Shown here piece by piece: positions 46,039-57,265 of a stretch of DNA of 64,000 bases (positions are counted from its first letter, which is position 1; every line of letters starts with the position of its first letter). Location: positions 1 through 64,000 of the forward strand of contig CAXTIU010000006.1 of NCBI GenBank assembly GCA_964244495.1. The letters run 5' to 3'. Origin of the DNA: RH-AL1 sp964244495. Its GTDB lineage: Bacteria; Pseudomonadota; Alphaproteobacteria; Rhizobiales; Beijerinckiaceae. Position numbers and translations under genes: made by a program. Below the pieces are notes generated by a model. It ran no database searches. It saw only the letters and a list, made by a program, of their open reading frames with translations, and had not been told where the DNA came from.

Positions 46039-46839
46039 CTAGAAGCGGTACCACACCGCGAACAGCGGCCCCGTCTCGCGCAGCGCGTTGCGGCCGGCGA
46101 TCGTCCGGATCACGCCGACTTGCCCCGACCACCGGGCGCTGAAATCGTAGACGAGGCTCGCCTGACCCTTGGAGTACGAGGTTGAGGGAATGAACGGGCC
46201 GGCGCGCGGTGCCAAGCTGTTGAAATCCTGCAGGAGGACCAGCAGTCTCGCGACCGGGCGCAGGCCGAAGGCGAGGTCGAGCCGCGCCTCATCCGGCAGG
46301 GGATCGGCATACAGCCTGACGCCCGGCTCGACGTCGGCGAAGGCGGCCCAGCCGAACAGGGTGAAGGATCGCCCGCCCAGCACGCGGAGGTCGACCGCGA
46401 GGCTGCGCGCCCCGCCGGCCGCGACCTGTGCCGCCGCGCCGCCGGCGCCGAGCGGCGGCTGGACCAGCGCCTGCACCGCGAGCACGCCGCCCGCGCCGCC
46501 GAGCAGCTGGAGCCTGGCGCCGAACGCGCTGCTGTCCGAGCCGGTGACGGTGTTGGCGGCCACGCCGGTCTCGTGCGCGAGCGTCGGCGCCGCGACGAGG
46601 CTCAACCACGAGGTCAGCCCGTATTCGAGGTAGCCGCTCGCCTCCGCCTTGCCGACGGCCGGCGCGGCGACGACGTGGCCGGACGGGTCAAAGCGGCGCG
46701 ACCCTTCGGTGTAGCCGACTCCGGCGATGAACTGCCCCTGCCCTTCCGGCAGCAGGAAGGCGCCCGCCACGACGGTTCGCGGCAGGCAGGCGGCGCAAGC
46801 GGCGACCGCGAGACATAGACAGAGCGAAGGACGCGGCAC
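46039..46839 (-). CDS. Predicted outer-membrane or periplasmic beta-barrel protein, function unknown
   Basis: A 266-residue protein with a signal peptide (LCLCLAVAACAACLPRTVVAG, cleavage likely after VVA or VAG) and alternating hydrophobic strands such as FIAGVGYTEGSRRF and LEYGLTSWLSLVAAPTL. It ends in the aromatic motif FAVWYRF, as outer-membrane barrels do. Glycine-rich turns support the barrel model. I do not recognise a family. A GTG start at 46839 is used; no ribosome-binding site is obvious. It is isolated, with debris on one side and small genes on the other. The 272 bases upstream (46840-47111) are lower in GC near 46860-46970 and should contain its promoter. Confidence 0.55.
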   Translation of the reverse strand: MPRPSLCLCLAVAACAACLPRTVVAGAFLLPEGQGQFIAGVGYTEGSRRFDPSGHVVAAPAVGKAEASGYLEYGLTSWLSLVAAPTLAHETGVAANTVTGSDSSAFGARLQLLGGAGGVLAVQALVQPPLGAGGAAAQVAAGGARSLAVDLRVLGGRSFTLFGWAAFADVEPGVRLYADPLPDEARLDLAFGLRPVARLLVLLQDFNSLAPRAGPFIPSTSYSKGQASLVYDFSARWSGQVGVIRTIAGRNALRETGPLFAVWYRF

Positions 46840-47111
46840 AACGATGCTGCCCGACCCGTGAGAATATCAACTATTCCTTCTTTTCCGGATATTCCTAGCA
46901 TCCGGAGGTTGCAGGCATCTGAAAATTATCGCTTGGCGATTGAAAAGGCTCAATCGAACGTAGGATATCCCCGACCTGCCGAGAACCTGGACTCGATCGC
47001 CGGCCGACGATGCGGCGGCGGTTCGGGGCCGGTGCCTTGGAGCCGATCATCAGCCCCGGAACCACCGCGCGTTTCTCGGACTGGTGCCGCAGGTTGCCGT
47101 GGGACACTTCG

Positions 47112-47258
47112 ATGGACGATGGGATCGACACCGAACGCGCCAAACGCAAGACGCCGTGGCACGTGCGGGCGTGGCACGGCGTGCTGGCCCGGGCGCAGAT
47201 CATCATCGCCGTGCTGCTCACGCTTGGCGCGATCATCCGCATCTGGAAAGGTCTTTGA
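47112..47258 (+). CDS. Small membrane protein of 48 residues
   Basis: An ATG at 47112 opens a frame with a charged start (DDGIDTERAKRKTPWHVRAWH) and one hydrophobic segment (ARAQIIIAVLLTLGAIIRIW) ending IWKGL. It is predicted to be a single-pass inner-membrane protein with a cytoplasmic basic N-terminus. No family is recognised. An upstream in-frame ATG at 47010 gives a longer, less coding-like start. Coding character rests on the charge and hydrophobic pattern. Confidence 0.4.
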   Translation: MDDGIDTERAKRKTPWHVRAWHGVLARAQIIIAVLLTLGAIIRIWKGL

Positions 47259-47358
47259 GACGGTCGACGCCGCTCCGTCCTTCCGCGAGACGCCGTGACA
47301 CACGTTGGGCGCGAACGACCGACGTTGCATCGCGGCGCCGGATGGCGCTCTTGGACGC

Positions 47359-47487
47359 ATGAGCAAACCCTACAAGATCCGCAGACCGCCGCCTGGACAG
47401 GACAGCAAGCGGTTCTACCTCGTGACCCTCGTGGTGATCCTCGTCGCCATGGTCACGGGCGGGGTACTGAGCCGCCTCCTGTATTGA
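47359..47487 (+). CDS. Small membrane protein of 42 residues
   Basis: From the ATG at 47359 the frame encodes a basic stretch (SKPYKIRRPPPGQDSKR) and one membrane segment (FYLVTLVVILVAMVTGGVLS). It resembles the small basic single-span proteins common in alphaproteobacteria but has no named family. It lies about 100 bp after the 48-residue gene and 250 bp before the TauE-like gene; the gap holds nothing else. The start is chosen because the upstream extension to 47305 is not hydrophobic or conserved-looking. Confidence 0.45.
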   Translation: MSKPYKIRRPPPGQDSKRFYLVTLVVILVAMVTGGVLSRLLY

Positions 47488-47737
47488 GGAGACCGGCGCA
47501 ACCCGTCAACCGCCTGAGTCCTGGCCCACTCGCGGTACGCTCCGCGGCCGGTCCGCGAGCGGTCACTACGGTCGTGCGAGGAACCGCCATCGATCCGACA
47601 TCCTTGCACCTCCGGGCTTCGCCGCCGTTCATCGCATCCGCGGGCCGCGCCATCCGGGACGACGCGCCCTCGTCGCGAACCGGCGATGGGGCGGGACCCG
47701 ATCGTCGGGCCGTCGCCTTAGCCGGGAGCCTCCGCGC

Positions 47738-48541
47738 GTGAGCATCGTCCCGATCGTCCTCGCCGGGTTCGCCGCCGGCTTCATCGACGTCCTCGCCGGC
47801 GGCGGCTCGATCCTCGTCCGCGCGGCGTTGGGCGCGGCGGGGCTGAGCGCCCTCGGGGCGAGCGCTTCTGGCACGGTGGCCCTGTTGCCGGCGCAGGTGG
47901 TCACCGCCCTCCTGCTCCGTGGCGCCCTCGCGCGGTCCGGGCCCGTCGCAGAACGCGACGGCGCACCGGATCAGCGGGTGGGGGCGGGCACCGGGCTGCC
48001 GGTGCTCGCGACCGTCAGCGTCGCCGGTGGTTTCGCCGGTGCCGTGATGCTGCTGCTGGAGCCGCCGGGCTCCCTCAGCGCGGTCGAACCGTGGCTGATC
48101 TTGTTCGCGATCGGCGTTGTGGCCGGTGGAGCCTCGACCAGCCAAGCCTCGATCGTCGCGCGCGTCCGGCGCCTCGGGATGGGACCGCGCGGCGGCGGCG
48201 CCCTGCAGGCGGCCGTGGCGATCTACGCCGGATATTTCGGTGGCGGGGCGGGCCTGCTGACGCTCGCGGCGCTCACGCTCGTCGGCGTCCGCGATATCCG
48301 GGCGATGACCACTCTCAAGATCGTCCTGACAACGCTGATGGCCACCGCCGCCGCCCTCGTCTTCGCCACGGCCGGCCTGATCCGGTGGCCGGCCACGATC
48401 GCCCTGGCGGTCGCGGCCCTATCCGGCGGACTGGCCGGGGTCGAGGCGGTGAGGCGGGTGTCGGCCCCGCTCCTGCGCGCGGCGATCGTCGCGACCGGCG
48501 CCGTGCTGACGCTGGCCCTGCTCGCCTTCGGGTCGAGATGA
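47738..48541 (+). CDS. TauE/SafE-family sulfite/sulfonate exporter
   Basis: A 267-residue membrane protein with a repeated TauE/SafE pattern: AGFAAGFIDVLAGGGSILV at residues 9-27 in the first half and the related AAVAIYAGYFGGGAGLLTL near 160-180 in the second, each followed by hydrophobic helices. Family members move sulfite or small organosulfonates across the inner membrane. A GTG start at 47738 is used. It converges with the desaturase gene, whose stop is 20 bp away. No sulfur-metabolism genes are adjacent. Confidence 0.8.
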   Translation: MSIVPIVLAGFAAGFIDVLAGGGSILVRAALGAAGLSALGASASGTVALLPAQVVTALLLRGALARSGPVAERDGAPDQRVGAGTGLPVLATVSVAGGFAGAVMLLLEPPGSLSAVEPWLILFAIGVVAGGASTSQASIVARVRRLGMGPRGGGALQAAVAIYAGYFGGGAGLLTLAALTLVGVRDIRAMTTLKIVLTTLMATAAALVFATAGLIRWPATIALAVAALSGGLAGVEAVRRVSAPLLRAAIVATGAVLTLALLAFGSR

Positions 48542-48560
48542 CTAGCCCGGTTCGGCCTTC

Positions 48561-49583
48561 TCAAACCCGGCCGAGCGTGCCGATCGTGGACGGGCTGCGG
48601 TCGACGCGGGAGTACAGCGTGTAGCGCCGGTCGAAGATGAAGGCGACGAACAGGGCGACCCACGAGGGATGCGACTTCAAGGTGTCGTAGAACTCCGGCG
48701 CGGCGCGACGCAGCGCGGGTAGCCGGCGCCACGGGATGTCGGGGAAGTCGTGGTGCTCGTTGTGGTAGCCGATGTTCATCGCCACGAGGTTCATCGGACC
48801 GTAGTAGTCGAAGGTTTCCTGGTCGGGATCGAGCGTGAAGTGCTCCTGGATCCAGCGGGCGCCGAGCGGGTGCAACCCGACGGAGAACCAGAACGAGGCG
48901 AACAGGTATAGCAGGCCGTTGAGGCCGCAGACCCACAGGATCGCCGCATCGAAAGCGGCTACGGCGAGCGCGTTGTAGAGCGTCCATCTGTTGCGCATCG
49001 GCACCGTACCCTTCAGCCGCTCCAGCCGGGTCAGCTGGAACAGGGCGAAGAAGAACAGCCACCCCGCCTTCATGTACCAGCGGTTGCCGACGAGGTCGGC
49101 TTCCCAGCGGCTCGGTAGGTCGGCGTCGAAGTCGTAGTCGCCGAGGTGCGAGTGGTGCTTCACGTGGTAGCAGCGGAAGCCCATGCCGGTCGGCACCGTG
49201 TTGACGAGGTCCGCCATGATTACGGTGAGCTTGTTCAGCACCACGCTCTTGAAGACGAGATTGTGCGTGCCGTCGTGGATGATGACGAACATCGCGTGGT
49301 TGGCGAAGGCGCCGACGCACCAGCCGGCGATCAGCGCCACCCACCAGCGGCCGATGCCGAGGTGACCGGTCGCGGCGGCCATCGCGACCTGGAGGGCCAC
49401 GAGGCCGACGCAGATCGCGGCGGTCCAGCGGTCCTGGCCCATCAACCCGCGCACCTCCGGGTGGGCCTTGAGGATCGCCATGCGGCGGATCGGGTGCGGC
49501 CGCTTCAGCTCCGCCGGGAAGAACGAGCGGCGGAACGCCGCTTTCGCGCGGGTCGTGCGGCCAAGATCAAGAACATGGCTCAT
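48561..49583 (-). CDS. Sphingolipid delta-4 desaturase-like fatty acid desaturase (DEGS/DES1-type)
   Basis: A 340-residue membrane desaturase with three histidine boxes: H103-D-G-T-H107, H140-V-K-H-H144 and H274-N-E-H-H278. The stretch YGPMNLVAMNIGYHNEHHDFP and IPWRRLP, and the late YDTLKSHPSWV, closely follow eukaryotic dihydroceramide delta-4 desaturases (YGPxN, GYHNEHHDFP, YNSW). Hydrophobic pairs lie near 55-105 and 170-235. It would introduce a double bond in the long-chain base of a ceramide with O2 and an electron donor. AGGAAG precedes the ATG at 49583. It is last in the row after the SPT-like and GNAT-like genes (68-bp gap). Confidence 0.8.
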   Translation of the reverse strand: MSHVLDLGRTTRAKAAFRRSFFPAELKRPHPIRRMAILKAHPEVRGLMGQDRWTAAICVGLVALQVAMAAATGHLGIGRWWVALIAGWCVGAFANHAMFVIIHDGTHNLVFKSVVLNKLTVIMADLVNTVPTGMGFRCYHVKHHSHLGDYDFDADLPSRWEADLVGNRWYMKAGWLFFFALFQLTRLERLKGTVPMRNRWTLYNALAVAAFDAAILWVCGLNGLLYLFASFWFSVGLHPLGARWIQEHFTLDPDQETFDYYGPMNLVAMNIGYHNEHHDFPDIPWRRLPALRRAAPEFYDTLKSHPSWVALFVAFIFDRRYTLYSRVDRSPSTIGTLGRV

Positions 49584-49651
49584 GGAAGGAGCTTCCTGGG
49601 GATAAGGTCTCGGGGGCGTCGCGGTCGCCGGGAAGGCGGCCGCCGCGAGAC

Positions 49652-50797
49652 TCAGGCGTCGAGGTGCTTCTCGTAGACGCGGTGGACCTTGTCGATCTGG
49701 GCACCCGACAGTTCGATGGGGCGGCGCATGCCGGCATTGTCCTCCAGCACCCAGCCGAATTCGATGTGCTCGATCGAATGGTTGCGGCCGCGCCGGCGCA
49801 GCTCCTCGATGAAGGCGAGGGTGACCACGCCGCCGACCGCCTTGCGCTGCAGCGCCTTGCGGACGCCGAACAGCAGAAGCCGGCCGGACTTGTAGTCGTG
49901 GTTGCGGATACGCGACACGATCTTCGGCAGGCCCATAGGGAACAGCCGCCCGTCGCGGTCGGCGAGGATCTCGTGGAGGTTCGGCAGCACGATGCCGAAC
50001 GCCTGAACCTCGCCGTCGAGTTCGACCATGAAGCCGCAATCCTCCGGCATCACGTGCTTCAGGCCGTCGCCGACGGACATGAACTCGTCGAGCGTGAAGG
50101 GCACGAACCCCCAATTGCTGCTCCAAGCGTCGTTGAAGACGTCGACGATGATCTTGGCCTCGTCCTTGAGGTTCTTGAGGTCGATCGTCCGGATCTTGAG
50201 GCGCTCCTTCCATTCGAGCCGGGCCATGATGGAACCCTTGCCCTCGAGGTCGGAGGCGCGCACGGCGTAGCGGTACGAGATAAGGTCGCGCGCCTTGGTG
50301 TACCCGCAATCGGCGAGCCGCTCCGGCAGGTAGGCCGGGGTCCAGGGCATGAAGATCATCGGCATCGCCTCGAAGCCTTCGACCAGCATGCCGGCCTCGG
50401 CGTTCACCGAGGGCGAGAACGGACCGACAACCGTCGTCTGGTCGCGCTGCGCCAGCCAAGTCTCCGCCGTCCGCATCAGCGCGGCGACCACCGCCTCGTC
50501 GTCGATGGCGTCGAGCGCGCCGAACTGTGCTGGTGAGGTGCCGACCGGCTTGATGCCGTCCTTGTAAAGCTGCGCGGCGATGCGGCCGACGTACCGGCCG
50601 TCGCGCCGCGCCAGCCATGCCTGCGACTCGACGAGCTTGTAATGTGGGTTGAGCTTGCCGGCGAAGATGGTCCAGCGCTCCAGATCGAGGGGGGGCGAGA
50701 ACCCCTTCATTCCTTTGTAGATCTGGCGCGGCAGACGGCAGAAGGCGAGGAACTTGCCGATGCCCTTGACGGGTACGATCTCGACGTCCACGGCCAT
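49652..50797 (-). CDS. GNAT-fold protein, candidate bacterial ceramide synthase (bCerS-like)
   Basis: A protein of about 381 residues. The pattern FCRLPRQIYKGMKGFSPPLD, WLARRDGRYVGRIAAQLYKD, VVGPFSPSVNAEAGMLVEGF, MPWTPAYLP and DVFNDAWSSNWGFVPFT is that of a large GNAT-superfamily group. To my knowledge, the ceramide synthase of Caulobacter belongs to this type. In that role it would acylate a sphingoid base. It starts six bases after the SPT-like stop; the ATG at 50797 touches AAAGGA, while a GTG two codons later is better spaced. Function rests on context. Other N-acyltransferase roles are possible. Confidence 0.6.
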   Translation of the reverse strand: MAVDVEIVPVKGIGKFLAFCRLPRQIYKGMKGFSPPLDLERWTIFAGKLNPHYKLVESQAWLARRDGRYVGRIAAQLYKDGIKPVGTSPAQFGALDAIDDEAVVAALMRTAETWLAQRDQTTVVGPFSPSVNAEAGMLVEGFEAMPMIFMPWTPAYLPERLADCGYTKARDLISYRYAVRASDLEGKGSIMARLEWKERLKIRTIDLKNLKDEAKIIVDVFNDAWSSNWGFVPFTLDEFMSVGDGLKHVMPEDCGFMVELDGEVQAFGIVLPNLHEILADRDGRLFPMGLPKIVSRIRNHDYKSGRLLLFGVRKALQRKAVGGVVTLAFIEELRRRGRNHSIEHIEFGWVLEDNAGMRRPIELSGAQIDKVHRVYEKHLDA

Positions 50798-50802
50798 TCC
50801 TT

Positions 50803-52164
50803 TCAGGAGGCCGTGCTCATCGTCTCGTGGATGAAGGCCTCCCCCATCAGCGCGTCGCCCATCAGCCCGTCCGCTGTCAAATCCTTCGGCAGGACCGCAT
50901 CGCGCAGCGCTGACCCAGCGATGGCGGCCACCGTCTCGGCGGCGGCGCCGTCCCTGGCGCGCAGGCCGGCGAGCACGTCGATCACGCCCCGGATGTCGGC
51001 CTCCGTGTGCATCGCCGACAGGAAGAAGCGCAGGCGCGGCTGATCCCGCGGAACGCCGACCTGGATGATCGGGGGCACGTAGAACCCGTTGACGAGCAAC
51101 ACCTGCGAAGCTTCCAGCGTCGCGTAGCTGTCCTTGAACAGGATCGGCACCACGCCGCGACCGATCGCCGGGCCGGTGTCGAGGCCGGCCTCGTGCGCCA
51201 TCGCCACGAACAGCTCGCTGTTGTGGCGCAGGCGCTCGATGCGCCAACCCTCGCTCTGCGTCAGCTCCAGCGCGGCGAGCGCGGCGGCGCTGATGACCGG
51301 CGACAGGCCGACCGAATAAACGAAGCCGGGCAAGGTATGGCGGAACCACTTGATGACCGCGGACTTCGCGCAAACGAAGCCGCCGCAGGAGGCGAAGCTC
51401 TTCGACAGGGTGCCGACGATGATGTCGATCTCATTGGGGTCGACGCCGGTGTGCTCGCACAGGCCACGGCCATCTTGGCCGAGCACGCCGATCGAATGGG
51501 CCTCGTCAAGCAGCAGCCAAGTGGAATGCTTCTTCTTGAGGGCGACGAGGCGCGGCAAGTCGACGATGTCGCCGTCCATCGAGAATAGGCTCTCGGACAC
51601 GATCAACGCCGTCTTGTAGTTGGGGCGGTGCTCGGCGAGCAGGGCGTCAAGGTGCGCGAAGTCGTTGTGGCGGAAGAAGACGACCTCGGCGGGCGAGGCC
51701 TTGCAGCCGGATATGATGCTGTTGTGGGACAGATCGTCCAGGAAGATGACGTCGCGCGAACCCATGATGTGGGAGATCACGGTGACGTTGGTCAGGTATC
51801 CCGACACCAGCGTCATGACCTCCTCGACGCCGATGAAGGCGGCGAGCGCCTGCTCGAGGACCTTATGGCTTTCCCGCTCGCCGCCGACCAGCCGCGAGGC
51901 CAGCGCGCCGATGCCGGTCATGTCGAGGGCGTCGGCGGCCGCCGACTTCACCGCCGGATGGTTGCTCAGCCCCAGGTAATCGTAGTTGGCGAAGGACACG
52001 AAGCGCTCGCCCCTGGCCGCCGCGTCGCTGCGGGCCTTGTCGACGGGGACGAAGAAGGGGTTGTGCTTGACGAGGTAGCTGCCACCCGCGAGGCGGAGAC
52101 GTTTCTCGGCGTAGTCGGCAAGGCTCTTCTGTTTCTGCACGCTGTGTCGCAATCTCGGTGTCAA
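50803..52164 (-). CDS. spt: Alpha-oxoamine synthase, candidate serine palmitoyltransferase
   Basis: A 453-residue PLP enzyme of fold type I. Visible sites are the stacking histidine in FLDDLSHNSIISG (H147), LLLDEAHSIGVLG with D220 and H223, and the Schiff-base lysine K255 in VGTLSKSFASCGG. The family includes serine palmitoyltransferase, 8-amino-7-oxononanoate synthase and 2-amino-3-ketobutyrate ligase. The start VQKQKSLADYAEKR and the partners (ceramide synthase-like, delta-4 desaturase-like) favour condensation of serine with an acyl thioester to form 3-ketosphinganine. No biotin genes are near. The start is uncertain: TTG at 52164 or 52152, GTG at 52143. Confidence 0.75.
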   Translation of the reverse strand: MTPRLRHSVQKQKSLADYAEKRLRLAGGSYLVKHNPFFVPVDKARSDAAARGERFVSFANYDYLGLSNHPAVKSAAADALDMTGIGALASRLVGGERESHKVLEQALAAFIGVEEVMTLVSGYLTNVTVISHIMGSRDVIFLDDLSHNSIISGCKASPAEVVFFRHNDFAHLDALLAEHRPNYKTALIVSESLFSMDGDIVDLPRLVALKKKHSTWLLLDEAHSIGVLGQDGRGLCEHTGVDPNEIDIIVGTLSKSFASCGGFVCAKSAVIKWFRHTLPGFVYSVGLSPVISAAALAALELTQSEGWRIERLRHNSELFVAMAHEAGLDTGPAIGRGVVPILFKDSYATLEASQVLLVNGFYVPPIIQVGVPRDQPRLRFFLSAMHTEADIRGVIDVLAGLRARDGAAAETVAAIAGSALRDAVLPKDLTADGLMGDALMGEAFIHETMSTAS

Positions 52165-52336
52165 GGCCTCGACGGCCCAAGGTGCGGTCCATGGGCGATC
52201 GTGGCGGCATATTCACGTGGAGCGAGGCATACCACCCCGTTAAGGGGCGGCAAGAGCACGAAAGACACGGTCCGCCGCGAGGGCGTCGGCGGAGCCGTTG
52301 CAGAGCAGCATAGGTGAGCGAAAACAAGGCGATAAG

Positions 52337-52372
52337 TGCGAATTCAATTCGCATTACAAAGCGTTACAAAGC
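52337..52372. promoter_or_regulatory. Palindrome and 10-bp direct repeat in the divergent SPT/FUSC control region
   Basis: TGCGAATTcAATTCGCA (52337-52353) is a perfect inverted repeat with 8-bp arms around one base. It is followed directly by GCATTACAAA-GCGTTACAAA (52351-52370), a 10-bp direct repeat with one mismatch and helical-turn spacing. The area is AT-rich against a high-GC background and lies in the 280-bp gap between the divergent spt and FUSC genes. This is the shape of a regulator binding site, though no regulator gene is adjacent. Confidence 0.5.
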
Positions 52373-52444
52373 CGCCCCGGTCGATGCGTCGTCGACGGAC
52401 CGGGCTGGTCAGGACGGCGCGGACGTGGTCAGACGGCGGCCGTA

Positions 52445-53485
52445 ATGACTCAGGATGATGGCTGGCTCGGACGCGCCGGGAACGTCGCGAGAGCGATCGG
52501 CAAGCTCAATTCCGGCCCGATCCCGCGCGCGGCCATGCTGCGGAGCGGTGGGGCGGTCGGTGTCGGGTTCGTCGGGCTGCTCGCCTTCGGCGATCTGGAG
52601 GCGGCGTCCCTTTGCGCCGTCTTCGTGAACCTGCTTTGCTTCGCCGACAAGGCCAGCGACCTGCGCACGCGGCTCCTGGTGCAACTCACCGAGGCGCTGC
52701 TCTCGACGCTGGCCGGGCTGATCGGCACGATCCTGGCCGGCAACGACATCATGATCATGGCGGCCACCCTCGCCTTTGCCGTGGGGGCCGGTCTGGTGCA
52801 CGGGTCGCTGCCCGGCGTCGAGTCCGTCCCGCGCTTCGCGCTGGTGTGTTTCATCGTGGCGGCGTTCGTGCCGGTCGCGCAGGTCGGCACGCTCTGGGTG
52901 GTCGGCTGGGGAACGTTGCTGGGACTGGCCACCGTCGCGCTCGACCATTACGTCCGTCACGGCCGACGCGGGCGGTTGGTCGAGAAGTATCGCGGCGTCG
53001 TCCGCTATCCCGGCCCGCGCTTCAGTCTCATCTACGGCATCGCGGCGGTGTGCGGCCTCGCCATGGGGCTGCGCTGGGAGCAGACGCGGCCCTACTGGGT
53101 GACGGTGACGACCCTGTTCGTGATGCAGCCGGACCGGCGCGCCAACACGGTCCGCGTGCTGCAGCGTTTCCTGGGAACGCTGCTCGGCGTGATCCTGGCC
53201 TTCGTCCTGGTGAAGCTCCTGCCGTCGGCCCACCGGACACAGGGCATGCTCGGCCTGATCGTGATCCTGCCCTTCGTCTGGCCGCTCGGGTTCGACCGCA
53301 ACTACGCCGTCGGCGTCGCGATCTTGTCGGCCTGGGTCCTGATCCTGCTCGACGCCTCGTTGCCGCCCAGCTCCCTGATCCCGCCGCTGTTCCTGGCACG
53401 TCTCTCTGACACGGCGATCGGCTGCGCCATCGCGCTCGTCGGAAGCTTCGTCGTCTACGAAGCCGTCGCGCCTGCGAAGGCATGA
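52445..53485 (+). CDS. FUSC-family inner-membrane protein (aromatic acid exporter type)
   Basis: A 346-residue integral membrane protein with two similar halves of hydrophobic helices (residues 30-160 and 195-335), separated by a cytoplasmic stretch (DHYVRHGRRGRLVEKYR). The motif RPYWVTVTTLFVMQPDRRAN and GTLLGVILAFVL in the second half is typical of FUSC/YccS/AaeB-like efflux proteins. The substrate is not predictable. I use the ATG at 52445, where the hydrophobic architecture begins, over an in-frame ATG at 52298. It diverges from the sphingolipid row and may share its control region. Confidence 0.75.
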   Translation: MTQDDGWLGRAGNVARAIGKLNSGPIPRAAMLRSGGAVGVGFVGLLAFGDLEAASLCAVFVNLLCFADKASDLRTRLLVQLTEALLSTLAGLIGTILAGNDIMIMAATLAFAVGAGLVHGSLPGVESVPRFALVCFIVAAFVPVAQVGTLWVVGWGTLLGLATVALDHYVRHGRRGRLVEKYRGVVRYPGPRFSLIYGIAAVCGLAMGLRWEQTRPYWVTVTTLFVMQPDRRANTVRVLQRFLGTLLGVILAFVLVKLLPSAHRTQGMLGLIVILPFVWPLGFDRNYAVGVAILSAWVLILLDASLPPSSLIPPLFLARLSDTAIGCAIALVGSFVVYEAVAPAKA

Positions 53486-55104
53486 ACCACTCGGACGCGC
53501 CACCGATCATCGATGTGATGGAATTGTGTCGAGGCCGGGCGGTCCCGCAGTGCAACGAACGGTGACGGTGACGCGTTGCTGAACATATCACGGGTGATTC
53601 TCGCGACACCGACACAATGGCACGAGTACGATGGTAGATCTTGGGATGATGACCAGTGTCGCCGGCGACAGCCCCGCCCGACCCGGCCGCCTCGTTGTCG
53701 TGTCCAACCGCGTGCCCGTTCCCACCGCCGCCGGTTCGCCACCCCCCGGCGGGTTGGCGGTGGCGCTCAGCGGCGCCCTCGAAAGTCGCGGCGGCCTATG
53801 GTTTGGCTGGTCTGGTAAAGTATCGGCGGAGGCGGAGCCAGCCCTGCACGAGCAAACGGTCGGCAACATCGATTACGCGGTGGCCGACCTCAGCCGCCGC
53901 GACATCGACGAATATTACCATGGTTTCGCCAACCGCGTGCTCTGGCCGGTCTGCCACTACCGCCTCGACCTTGCCGATCTGTCCCGCCGCGACGTCAACG
54001 CTTATTTCCGCGTCAACGAGCAATTCGCGCGGCGGCTGGCCCGCTTGCTTAAGCCCGACGATGTCATCTGGGTGCAGGACTACCACTTCATCCCGATGGC
54101 ATCCTTCCTGCGTGAACTTGGCTTCACCAACAAGATCGGCTTCTTCTACCACATCCCTTGGCCGCCCTCCGACATCGCGGCCGCCATTCCCGCCTACGAC
54201 CGCATCCTCAAGTCCTTTGCCGCTTACGACCTGATCGGCTTCCAGACACCGGTTGACGCCGAGAACTTCAGGGCCTGCGTGACGCGCGCGAGGGTCGGCA
54301 CGGCGAGCGCCGGCGACTGGCTCAACGCCTACGGCCGCAAGTTCCGCGCGACGGCGTTCCCGATCAGCATCGAGACGGCGACGTTCGCGCAGGAGGCCCG
54401 CGTTGCCGAGAAGAACGTGATCGTCAAGCGCACGCTGCAAAGCCTCGAGGGCCATCCCCTGGTGATCGGGGTGGACCGCCTCGACTACTCGAAGGGTATA
54501 CGGGAGCGGATCGACTCCTTCGCAACGTTCATCGAGAAGTCCAACGCGGCGATGAAGGCCCGCGTGACAATGCTGCAGATCACGCCGAAATCGCGCTCCG
54601 AGGTGCCGGAATACGCCGAGATGCAGCGCGAGGTGGCCGAGCACGTCGGCTACGTCAACGGACGACTGGGCGATGTCGATTGGACACCGATCCGATACAT
54701 CAACAAGGCGATGAGCCGCACGGCGCTCGCCGGGCTGTACCGGATCGCCAAGGTCGGGTTGGTCACGCCGTTGCGCGACGGCATGAACCTCGTCGCCAAG
54801 GAATATATCGCGGCGCAGAACCCGGACGACCCCGGCGTGCTGGTCCTGTCGCGCTTCGCTGGCGCGGTGCACGAACTGGAGCAAGCGTTGATCGTCAACC
54901 CTTACAACCTCGAGGAAACGGCCTCCGCCATCCAGCGCGCCTTCGAGATGCCGCTGCGCGAGCGCCGCGAACGTTGGGAAGCGATGATGGGGACCATCGA
55001 GGCGAACGATGTCGAGCACTGGTGCCTGACCTTCCTCGCCGAACTCAACGGCGACGCGCACGACAAGGTGACGGCGGGCGACCCCAAGTCGGGACTTAAG
55101 GACG

Positions 55105-57252
<2,148 letters not shown>

Positions 57253-57265
57253 AAGAACCGGACGG

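Noticed and set aside
48223..49344. A 373-codon frame overlapping the desaturase
   Set aside because: Arginine-rich out-of-register reading. The histidine boxes lie in the frame I annotated.
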